Shown here piece by piece: positions 4,734-11,551 of a DNA stretch of 13,633 nucleotides (the first letter of the stretch is position 1; every line of letters begins with the position of its first letter). A program made the position numbers and the translations under genes. Origin of the DNA: Pseudomonadota bacterium (lineage in GTDB: Bacteria; Pseudomonadota; Alphaproteobacteria; Caulobacterales; Caulobacteraceae); assembly GCA_023433585.1 (NCBI GenBank), contig JAEZCL010000190.1, positions 1 to 13,633 of the forward strand, in the 5' to 3' direction. A model generated the notes under the pieces. It worked only from the letters and a program-made list of their open reading frames with translations, was not told where the DNA came from and made no database searches.

Positions 4734-6851
4734 ATGTCCCTGAACCTCATCATGAACAACGCCACCTCGGGGCTGATGACCGCCCAGGCGCAGCTGCGGG
4801 TGGTTTCGGACAACGTCGCCAACGTCAACACGCCCGGCTACGTGCGCAAGCTGGCCGAACAGCAGGCCATGACCACCCAGGGCATCGGCGCCGGGGTGGA
4901 GATCGCGCGCATTCGCCTGGCCACCGACCGCTTCCTGCAGGCGGCCAGCTTCAGCGCCGGCGCCGAGGCGGCGCGCCAGGGCGTACGCTATGAACTGTAC
5001 GACCGCATCCAGTCCCTGTTCGGCAACCCCAGCGGCGACACGGACTTCTTCAGCCAGATCGACGCCATGTTCTCGGCTTTCGCCGTGGCCGCCGAGGATC
5101 CGGTGTCCTCGCCCCGGCGCCAGGAGGCGTTGTTTCGCGCCCAGGCCCTGTTCGACGAGGCTGCCCGCATCCAGAACCAGATCCAGGCGGTGCGCGAGGA
5201 CGCCGACGGGCGGATCAAGGGCGCCGTCGAGACCGCCAACATGCTGTTGCCGCAGATCGAGGCGCTGAACGTCGAGATCGCCCGCGCCTCGGTCACCGGC
5301 GCCGACGCCTCGGGGGCGGAGAGCGCCCAGGCCAAGCTGATCGGCGAACTCTCCGAACTGATGGACATTCGTGTCTCGGTCAGGGCCCAGGGCGGAGTCA
5401 GCATCCGCACCGCCACGGGCGCTCTTCTGGCCGGCGACGGCCATGCGACCCTGGAGTATCAGCGCGCGGGCTCGGTGAACGCCGAGAGCGCCTTCTCCGA
5501 CATCTGGGTCACCGAGCCGCGCGGCGCCAAGCGGGCGCTGGCTGACAGCATCACCTCCGGAGAGATCAAGGGCCTGCTGGAGCTGCGCAATGTCGAGGCG
5601 CCGGCGGCGGCCGAGCGCCTGGCCGAACTGGTCACACGCATGGCCGACGAACTGAACCGCGCCCACAACGCCAACAGCAGCGTGCCGGCGCAGGCCGTGC
5701 TGACGGGCCGCAACGTGGGCCAGTCGCTGGAAAACGCCCTCACCGGGTTCGCCGGAACCACCAATATCGCGGTGGTGAACGCTCAGGGCGTCATCCAGAC
5801 TCGGGCCGAGATCGTCTTTTCCGGCGGAACCATGACCATCAACGGCGCGGCCGCCACGCCCGCGACCTTCCTCGCGGTGCTGAACGCCGAGCTGGGCGGG
5901 CAGGCGACCGCCAGTTTCGCCGGCGGCGTGCTGAGCATCGCGGCGACGGGCGGAAACGGCGTGGCCGTCGCCGACGACCCTGACGATCCGTCGAGCAAGA
6001 CGGGGCGGGGCTTTTCGCACTTCTTCGGCTTGAACGACCTGGTCTCCACTGACCGCATGGCCCTCTACGAGACCGGCCTGACCCTGGCCTCGGCGCACGG
6101 CTTCACGCCCGGGGAGACCCTCAAGTTCCGCTTCACCAGCGAGACCGGCGCGCGGCTGCGCGACATCGAGGCGACCGTGCCGGCGGGCGGAACGGTCGCC
6201 GACCTGATCGCGGCCCTGAATGACACGGCGACGGGTGTCGGGCGTTTCGGGACGTTCGCCCTGGACGCTACCGGCGCGCTTTCCTTCACCGCCTCCGGCA
6301 CGCCCGCGCACCAGCTTTCGGTGGTTGAGGACCGCACGACTCAGGTTCCCTCGGGCGTCTCCCTGACCGAACTGTTCGGCATCGGCGGCGGGGCCCGGGC
6401 CTCGCGCGCGGACGGCTTCTCGATCCGCACGGACATCGACCAGACGCCTTCGCGGCTGGCCCTGGCCCAGCTGGACCTGAACGCCGCGCCGGGCGCACAG
6501 GCCCTGTCCACCGGCGATGGCCGCGGCGCCCTGGCCCTGGCGGATGCGGGCCAGAAGGCCGCCGCATTCCAGGCGGCGGGCGGGGCCATGGGCGGGCCGA
6601 TTTCGGTGTCGCGCTACGCCTCCGAGATGGCCGGCGACATCGGCGGCAAGGCCTCCATCGCCCGCGACCGCCAGCAGGCCGCCCAGGCCCTGTTCGGCGA
6701 GGCCAGGGCCCGTCAACTGGCCCAGGAAGGCGTGAACCTGGATGAGGAATTGGTCCTGATGACCACCTATCAGCAGGCCTTCAACGCCTCGGCGCGTCTG
6801 ATCCAGGCCGCCAGCGACATGTACGACACCCTGATCGGAATGATGCGATGA
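4734..6851 (+). CDS. flgK: Flagellar hook-associated protein FlgK (HAP1)
   Basis: A 705-residue secreted protein forming the first hook-filament junction ring. The N-terminal D0 motif is clear (MSLNLIMNNATSGLMTAQAQ, then SDNVANVNTPGYVRK at about 27-41). The C-terminal partner helix is also clear (VNLDEELVLMTTYQQAFNAS, then ARLIQAASDMYDTLIGMM). The sequence GRGFSHFFGLNDLVST in the middle is also typical of FlgK. It is longer than the enterobacterial protein (about 547 residues); the extra length lies in the surface-exposed central domains. The ATG at 4734 follows GGAAGG at about 9 nt. Its TGA overlaps the flgL start as ATGA, so the two are translationally coupled. Expression is expected from the sigma-54 promoter at 4574. 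Confidence 0.95.
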   Translation: MSLNLIMNNATSGLMTAQAQLRVVSDNVANVNTPGYVRKLAEQQAMTTQGIGAGVEIARIRLATDRFLQAASFSAGAEAARQGVRYELYDRIQSLFGNPSGDTDFFSQIDAMFSAFAVAAEDPVSSPRRQEALFRAQALFDEAARIQNQIQAVREDADGRIKGAVETANMLLPQIEALNVEIARASVTGADASGAESAQAKLIGELSELMDIRVSVRAQGGVSIRTATGALLAGDGHATLEYQRAGSVNAESAFSDIWVTEPRGAKRALADSITSGEIKGLLELRNVEAPAAAERLAELVTRMADELNRAHNANSSVPAQAVLTGRNVGQSLENALTGFAGTTNIAVVNAQGVIQTRAEIVFSGGTMTINGAAATPATFLAVLNAELGGQATASFAGGVLSIAATGGNGVAVADDPDDPSSKTGRGFSHFFGLNDLVSTDRMALYETGLTLASAHGFTPGETLKFRFTSETGARLRDIEATVPAGGTVADLIAALNDTATGVGRFGTFALDATGALSFTASGTPAHQLSVVEDRTTQVPSGVSLTELFGIGGGARASRADGFSIRTDIDQTPSRLALAQLDLNAAPGAQALSTGDGRGALALADAGQKAAAFQAAGGAMGGPISVSRYASEMAGDIGGKASIARDRQQAAQALFGEARARQLAQEGVNLDEELVLMTTYQQAFNASARLIQAASDMYDTLIGMMR

Positions 6852-7777
6852 CCCGTGTCTCGACCCTCGGCAATTATCAGAGCGCCCTGCTGAACCTCAT
6901 GGCGGCCCAGACCCGCGGCCTGGAGGCCCAGAAGCGCATATCCACCGAGAAGGTCGCCGGAGATCTGGCCGGCTACGGGCGCGGGGCCGAAACCCTCACC
7001 GCCCTGAAGGCGGCCCAGAACCGCATCCACGGCTTCATCGAGAGCGGCGAAGCCGTGGCCGCACGCCTGAAGACCCAGGCCCTGGCGTTCGATCGGATCG
7101 CCGACGGCGCCGACGGCGCCCGTCAGGCCATCGCGGAAAGCCTGGCCGCAGGCCGCGTGGACGGACTGATGCTGGAGATCCAGTCCTATTTCCAGACCGC
7201 GCAGGACGGCCTGAACACCAAGCACCAGGGCCGTCACCTGTTCTCCGGGGGCGACACCGAGATCCCGCCGGTGACGGTCACCACCCTGGCCGAACTGGCC
7301 GCCGCTCCCGACGTGGCGTCCGTCTTCGTCAACGACCGTTTGGCGACGGTCTCGCGGCTGGACGAGACCTCGATGATCCAGACCGGTTTCCTGGCCGACG
7401 ACGTGGGCGCCGAGCTGTTCCAGATCTTCCGCGACATCCAGGATTTCCACACCGGTCCCAACGGGCCTATCGACGGGCAGATTGACGAAACCGTGCGGGA
7501 TTTCCTGACCACCCAGCTGGGCAGGCTGCGGGACACCCACATCAACATCACCGATCAGGCGGCGCGGTCCGGCTCGATCCAGGCGCGGGTGGATTCGATC
7601 CTGAGCATGCATGACGATCAGCGGGTGGCCCTGCAGGAGCTGATCGGGTCCCGCACCGACGCGGACATGGCCCAGGCCGTCACCGACCTTCAGCTGTCGC
7701 AGATCTCCATCCAGGCATCGGCCCAGGTGATCGCCCAGCTGCGCACCACCTCCCTGCTGGACCTGCTGCGCTACTAG
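6848..7777 (+). CDS. flgL: Flagellar hook-associated protein FlgL (HAP3)
   Basis: A 309-residue flagellin-like junction protein placed between FlgK and the flagellin filament. The N-terminus (MTRVSTLGNYQSALLNLMAA, with QKRISTEKVAGDLAGYGRGA further on) and the C-terminus (MAQAVTDLQLSQISIQASAQ, then QLRTTSLLDLLRY) are the paired coiled-coil halves of the FlgL/flagellin fold. The length is typical of FlgL, and the C-terminus and position after flgK separate it from true flagellins. It starts within the flgK stop (ATGA at 6848-6851). No canonical terminator follows; the downstream inverted repeats at 7779-7887 may end or protect the transcript. It corresponds to flaN of the older Caulobacter nomenclature, as I recall it. 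Confidence 0.92.
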   Translation: MTRVSTLGNYQSALLNLMAAQTRGLEAQKRISTEKVAGDLAGYGRGAETLTALKAAQNRIHGFIESGEAVAARLKTQALAFDRIADGADGARQAIAESLAAGRVDGLMLEIQSYFQTAQDGLNTKHQGRHLFSGGDTEIPPVTVTTLAELAAAPDVASVFVNDRLATVSRLDETSMIQTGFLADDVGAELFQIFRDIQDFHTGPNGPIDGQIDETVRDFLTTQLGRLRDTHINITDQAARSGSIQARVDSILSMHDDQRVALQELIGSRTDADMAQAVTDLQLSQISIQASAQVIAQLRTTSLLDLLRY

Positions 7778-7778
7778 A

Positions 7779-7887
7779 CCATTTTTGCTTCAGGTCGAAT
7801 CGACCTGAATCCAAAAAATGGCCCAGCTTCAAAGTGAAGCGAATATCTGGGTTCAGGTGGACTGCGTCCACCTGAACCGATTTCGCT
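7779..7887. repeat. Cluster of intergenic inverted repeats (REP-like)
   Basis: Three hairpins lie just after the flgL stop. Hairpin 1 is CCATTTTT (7779-7786) and TTCAGGTCGA (7789-7798) facing TCGACCTGAA (7800-7809) and AAAAAATGG (7813-7821). Hairpin 2 is GCTTCA-AAG-TGAAGC (7826-7840), enclosed by CCCAG/CTGGG. Hairpin 3 is a perfect 13-bp stem, GGTTCAGGTGGAC (7850-7862) and GTCCACCTGAACC (7866-7878), with outer AGCGAA/TTCGCT pairing (7838-7843, 7882-7887). Hairpins 1 and 3 share the arm TTCAGGT(C/G)GA. There is no T-run after either stem, so it is not a classic terminator; a dispersed REP/BIME-type element is likely. Confidence 0.65.
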
Positions 7888-8011
7888 CCAGGTTCTCAAT
7901 AGGAAAGCCCCGCGTGCGCCGGGTGTGACTGAACGGAAACAGCCACAGGCGCGTTAGGCCGTGACGCAGCTTCGCCATAGGCGATGCGCGTGGGCGGGTT
8001 ATGGTGTGCGC

Positions 8012-9124
8012 ATGGATGCTGCGGATTTCCAGATCGATTCGGACGGACAGGGCGTGACGCTGCGCCTGTCCGGCGACTGGACCACGACGGGTCTGCGCCG
8101 TACGCCGCAACGGCTGGACCGGATGCTTCGGGGTGTGACGGTCAGGCGGGTGGACATCAAGGCCCTGGGTGATTTCGACACCGCCGGCGCTCTGGTGCTG
8201 GTCCAGGCTCTGGACCGACGCCTGCCGGCTTCGGTCTGGAAGGCGCGTCCGGAGGCGGGGCGCATCTACGCCCTGGTCGAGAAGCTGGAGCGCGCCGCCG
8301 CCGACCCGCTCCGACGCTCGGATTCCATCACCCGCGCCTTCGCCAAGATCGGCCGGGGCGTGCGCGACATCGCCGCGGAGGCGATGCTGACCATGGTGTT
8401 CCTGGGCCGGCTGATCGTGGCGGCGGGCAGCGCCCTGCGCCATCCCGGCCGCATCCGCTGGGCCGCCTGGGTCAGCCATGTGGAGCGGGCCGGGCTGGAC
8501 GCCATTCCCATCGTCATGGCGACGAATTTCTTCATCGGCGCGGTGATCGCCTTCATCGGCGCGGACCTGTTGCAGCAATTCGGCGCCCAGGTGTTCGCCG
8601 TGGAGCTGATCGGCATCTCGGTGTTCCGCGAGTTCGCGGTGGTCATCACCGCCGTGTTGCTGGCGGGCCGCTCGGCCTCGGCCTTCGCCGCCGAGATCGG
8701 CTCCATGAAGATGAATCAGGAGATCGACGCCATGCAGGTCATGGGGGTCGATCCGTTCCAGGCGCTGGTGATTCCCCGGCTGGCGGCCCTGCTCATCATG
8801 CTGCCCTTGCTGACCTTCGTGGGGGTGATCGCAGGCATGCTGGGCGGCCTTCTGGTCAGCTGGGGCCAGCTCAATCTCGGACCGGCCTTCTTCATCCAGC
8901 GCATCGAACAGAACGTGGGCATCGAGCATCTGTGGGTGGGCCTGTCCAAGGCGCCGGTGTTCGCTCTGGTGGTCGCCGCCATCGGCTGTCGTCAGGGCAT
9001 GGCCGTGGCCGGCGACGTGGAGTCCCTGGGCCGGCGCGTCACTGCGGCGGTGGTTCAGGCCATCTTCGCCATCATCTTCCTGGACGCCGTCTTCGCCCTG
9101 ATCTTCCTGGAGATGGGCGTATGA
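8012..9124 (+). CDS. mlaE: MlaE-family ABC permease with N-terminal STAS domain
   Basis: About 370 residues. Residues 1-100 resemble a STAS domain (MlaB-like; VDIKALGDFDTAGALVLVQA at 47-66). Residues 120-370 are the MlaE/YrbE permease with about five membrane helices. Its hallmark segments are FREFAVVITAVLLAGRSASA (205-224), AEIGSMKMNQEIDAMQVMGV (227-246) and ESLGRRVTAAVVQAI near the end. In MCE transporters this permease moves lipids between periplasmic MCE proteins and the inner membrane. The fused STAS domain may replace a separate MlaB. I chose the ATG at 8012 because the domain begins there and the 17 codons upstream look non-coding; no strong ribosome site is visible. Its stop overlaps the ATPase start as ATGA. 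The order permease-ATPase-MCE-lipoprotein matches the Sphingobium linKLMN operon. Confidence 0.9.
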   Translation: MDAADFQIDSDGQGVTLRLSGDWTTTGLRRTPQRLDRMLRGVTVRRVDIKALGDFDTAGALVLVQALDRRLPASVWKARPEAGRIYALVEKLERAAADPLRRSDSITRAFAKIGRGVRDIAAEAMLTMVFLGRLIVAAGSALRHPGRIRWAAWVSHVERAGLDAIPIVMATNFFIGAVIAFIGADLLQQFGAQVFAVELIGISVFREFAVVITAVLLAGRSASAFAAEIGSMKMNQEIDAMQVMGVDPFQALVIPRLAALLIMLPLLTFVGVIAGMLGGLLVSWGQLNLGPAFFIQRIEQNVGIEHLWVGLSKAPVFALVVAAIGCRQGMAVAGDVESLGRRVTAAVVQAIFAIIFLDAVFALIFLEMGV

Positions 9125-9897
9125 CGCGGCGGAAATCCGAGCCCGTCATCCAGGTCGAGGGCCTGGTCACCGCCTTCGGCGAACGGGTGATCCACCAGGA
9201 CCTGGACCTGACGCTGGAGCGTGGAGAGGTGCTGGGCGTCGTCGGCGGTTCGGGCTCCGGCAAGACGGTGCTGCTGAACACCATCCTGGGCCTGAAGCGG
9301 CCGGACGGCGGCCATGTGCGGCTGTTCGGAAAGGACACGGCGGTCATGTCGAGGGTGGAGCAGAACGAGGTGGAGCGCCGCTCCGGCGTGCTGTTCCAGC
9401 AGGGCGCCCTGTTCTCGTCTCTGACAGTGCTGGACAATGTGGCCGCGCCGCTGGTCGAGCACACCCGGTTGTCGCGCGACACCATCCGCGAGTTGGCCGA
9501 ACTCAAGATCGCCATGGTCGGGCTGGGGCCGGAATCGCACCATCTCAAGCCGGCCGAGCTGTCGGGCGGCATGCGCAAGCGGGTCGGGCTGGCCCGCGCC
9601 CTGGCCCTGGATCCCGAGTTGCTGTTCCTGGATGAACCGACGGCGGGACTGGATCCGATCGGGGCTGCGGCCTTCGATGCGCTGATCCGCAATCTGTCCG
9701 ACGATCTGGGCCTGAGCATCTTCATGATAACCCACGACCTCGATAGCCTGTACACCGTATGCGACAAGGTGGCGGTCCTGGCCGACCGGAAAGTGGTCGA
9801 GAAGGCGACGGTTCGGGAGCTGGAGCGTTCAGACCATCCCTGGATCAAGGAATATTTCCTGGGTCCGCGCGGCAGGGCCGCGGCCAAGGCCGCATGA
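9121..9897 (+). CDS. mlaF: MlaF-type ABC transporter ATP-binding protein
   Basis: A 258-residue ATPase that would power the MCE transporter from the cytoplasmic face. All motifs are intact: Walker A GGSGSGKT (42-49), the Q-loop in LFQQGALFSSLTV (91-103), signature LSGGM (147-151), Walker B LLFLDEP (167-173), the D-loop GLDP, and the switch histidine in FMITHD (His205). The FQQGALF and ELSGGMRKRVGLARA segments are typical of the MlaF/MkL subfamily. The start is the ATG at 9121, overlapping the permease stop by 4 nt; a longer reading frame extending upstream lies inside mlaE and is not credible. It is followed after 31 nt by mlaD. Confidence 0.93.
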   Translation: MTRRKSEPVIQVEGLVTAFGERVIHQDLDLTLERGEVLGVVGGSGSGKTVLLNTILGLKRPDGGHVRLFGKDTAVMSRVEQNEVERRSGVLFQQGALFSSLTVLDNVAAPLVEHTRLSRDTIRELAELKIAMVGLGPESHHLKPAELSGGMRKRVGLARALALDPELLFLDEPTAGLDPIGAAAFDALIRNLSDDLGLSIFMITHDLDSLYTVCDKVAVLADRKVVEKATVRELERSDHPWIKEYFLGPRGRAAAKAA

Positions 9898-9928
9898 ACG
9901 AGCCCGGTCAGGAGGAGCGGAACAGCGC

Positions 9929-10867
9929 ATGGAACGAGACGCACATTACGCAGCGGTGGGCATGGCCACCGTCGCCCTGGTGGCGGCCCTGGCGGTGTTC
10001 ATCATCTGGCTGGCCCGATTCCAGTTCGCCAACGAATACGACATCTATGACATCGTCTTCTACGGCCCCGTGCGCGGCCTTCAGGAAGGCGGCGAGGTCC
10101 ACTTCAACGGCATCCGCGTGGGCGAGGTCACCGACCTGAACCTGGACCCGCGCCAGGCCGATCAGGTCATCGCGCGCGTGCGCCTGGACGGTGACACGCC
10201 CATCCGCGTCACCTCGCGCGCCCAGCTCGAGCCCCTGGGCATCACCGGCCTGAACTACATCCAGATCACGGCTGGGGATTCCGAAAGCGCGCTGCTCAAG
10301 GACCAGTACGCCAACAACGCCGTGCCGGTGATCCAGAGCCAGCCCAGCCCCATCGCCGAGCTGCTCCAGGGCGGCGGCACGGTCCTGGCCGAGGCGGTGG
10401 ACGCGCTCAACCGCATCAACCGCGTCCTGTCGGACGACAACATCCGCTCCTTCTCCGCCAGCCTGAACAATGTGGAGCAGATCACCACCGAGCTGGAGGC
10501 GCGGCGCGGCATGCTGCGCGAGCTGGAGGAGGCCCTGGCCGGCGCCAACCGCGCCATGGCCGAGTACGAGGCCCTGGGCGTCGAGGCGCGCCGGCTGGTC
10601 GAGGGCGACGGCGCGCGCGCCATCCGCAGCATCGAACAGGCCGCCGATGAAGCCCGCCAGGCCATGGAGACGCTGAACGACACCACCCGCTCCATCCAGG
10701 GACCGGTGGGCGACTTCGCCGTCAACGGCCTGCCGCGCTTCGCCGCCGCCATCCAGGGGCTGGAGGAGGCCGCCGAGTCGCTCGATCGCCTGGTGGACGA
10801 CGTGCGCTCCAGCCCGCGCGACTTCATCGCCCGCCCGCAATCCATCGAACTCGAGGTCGAACAATGA
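9929..10867 (+). CDS. mlaD: MlaD/MCE-domain lipid-binding protein
   Basis: A 312-residue protein with a single N-terminal membrane anchor (about residues 8-28, VGMATVALVAALAVFIIWLA) and then an MCE domain (about 38-115). The domain includes VFYGPVRGLQEGGEVHFNGI, RVGEVTDLNLDPRQADQVIA and LEPLGITGLNYIQI. The remaining part is rich in heptad-like Glu/Ala/Leu/Arg, consistent with a periplasmic helical/coiled-coil extension (about 145-300). MCE proteins form hexameric rings that shuttle hydrophobic lipids across the periplasm. The ATG at 9929 has an excellent GGAGGAG site at 9911-9917. Its TGA overlaps the lipoprotein start (ATGA at 10864-10867). It resembles LinM-type MlaD proteins; the substrate cannot be told from sequence. 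Confidence 0.92.
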   Translation: MERDAHYAAVGMATVALVAALAVFIIWLARFQFANEYDIYDIVFYGPVRGLQEGGEVHFNGIRVGEVTDLNLDPRQADQVIARVRLDGDTPIRVTSRAQLEPLGITGLNYIQITAGDSESALLKDQYANNAVPVIQSQPSPIAELLQGGGTVLAEAVDALNRINRVLSDDNIRSFSASLNNVEQITTELEARRGMLRELEEALAGANRAMAEYEALGVEARRLVEGDGARAIRSIEQAADEARQAMETLNDTTRSIQGPVGDFAVNGLPRFAAAIQGLEEAAESLDRLVDDVRSSPRDFIARPQSIELEVEQ

Positions 10868-11550
10868 GCCGAGCCCCGATCCTGAAACAGCTGGCCGCCG
10901 TCTCCGCCCTGGCCGCTCTGCTGTCCGGCTGCGCGCTCCTGTCCACGCCGGAACCGGTCCAGATGTACCGTTTCGGCGCGGCGGCCGAGACCTTCGAGGC
11001 CGCGCCGTCAGCCGCCGTGGGCGACCTGCGGCCGGTGTCCATGCGCCGCATCCAGTTTCCCGAGGCGTCGCGCGGCGACCGCATCCTCACCGTCACCGGA
11101 ACCCGGGCCGCCTATCTGTCCGGCGCCCGCTGGGTCTCGACGGCGGACCAGTTGTTCACCGAAAGCCTGACGGGCGCCTTTTCCGAGCGCGGCCGCAACA
11201 CGCGCCTGATCGGCCTGCGCGAGTTCAGCCGCTCGACCCTGTCGCTGGACATCGACGTGCGCGCCTTCGAGGCCCGCTACGATCACGACGGCGCCGCGCC
11301 CGTGGTCCATGTGACGGCGCGCGGGCGGATTCTGCATTTCCCGGAACGGGACGTGCTGGACGAGCGGATGTTCATCGTCACCCGTCCGGCGGCCGAGAAC
11401 CGCGTCTCGGCCATCGTGGCCGCCTTCGAGGCTGCGGTGACCGACATCAACGGTCAGATCGTCGACTGGACCGACACGGTCGCCGCCGACGCACCCGTGC
11501 CTGAAGACGGGCCGGACAGGACGTCCGTCCGCACCACCCGTTCCGATTAA
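10864..11550 (+). CDS. ABC-type transport auxiliary lipoprotein (PqiC/LinN-like)
   Basis: A 228-residue lipoprotein. The signal peptide ends in a lipobox LLSGC with the acylated Cys at about residue 23. The following STPEPVQMYRFG and the Q(L)FTESLTGAFSERGRNTRL-like segment (about 99-118) suggest the ABC_trans_aux (PF03886) family. Members include PqiC and LinN and act at the outer-membrane end of MCE pathways. The start overlaps the mlaD stop by 4 nt, so it is the last gene of this operon. Its TAA (11548-11550) is 1 nt from the end of the convergent dehydrogenase gene. Family assignment rests on recognisable sequence and strong context; the C-terminal tail is not conserved. Confidence 0.85.
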   Translation: MSRAPILKQLAAVSALAALLSGCALLSTPEPVQMYRFGAAAETFEAAPSAAVGDLRPVSMRRIQFPEASRGDRILTVTGTRAAYLSGARWVSTADQLFTESLTGAFSERGRNTRLIGLREFSRSTLSLDIDVRAFEARYDHDGAAPVVHVTARGRILHFPERDVLDERMFIVTRPAAENRVSAIVAAFEAAVTDINGQIVDWTDTVAADAPVPEDGPDRTSVRTTRSD

Positions 11551-11551
11551 T

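Noticed and set aside
4378..4743. Open frame of 121 codons on the plus strand in the fliK-flgK gap
   Set aside because: It covers two promoters, IHF-like and FlbD-like sites, resembles no protein I recognise and has no ribosome site; open by GC bias.
4710..6716. 668-codon minus-strand frame opposite flgK
   Set aside because: Gly/Arg/Ala-rich shadow frame typical of high-GC coding DNA; flgK has clear family motifs over the same stretch.
7972..8005. Small inverted repeat TCGCC-ATA-GGCGA and a TATGGT hexamer before mlaE
   Set aside because: The repeat is short and no convincing -35 matches the hexamer; not enough to call a promoter or operator.
8932..9120. 62-codon N-terminal extension of the ABC ATPase
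   Set aside because: It lies inside the conserved end of mlaE in another frame; the ATG at 9121 with ATGA overlap fits the operon pattern.
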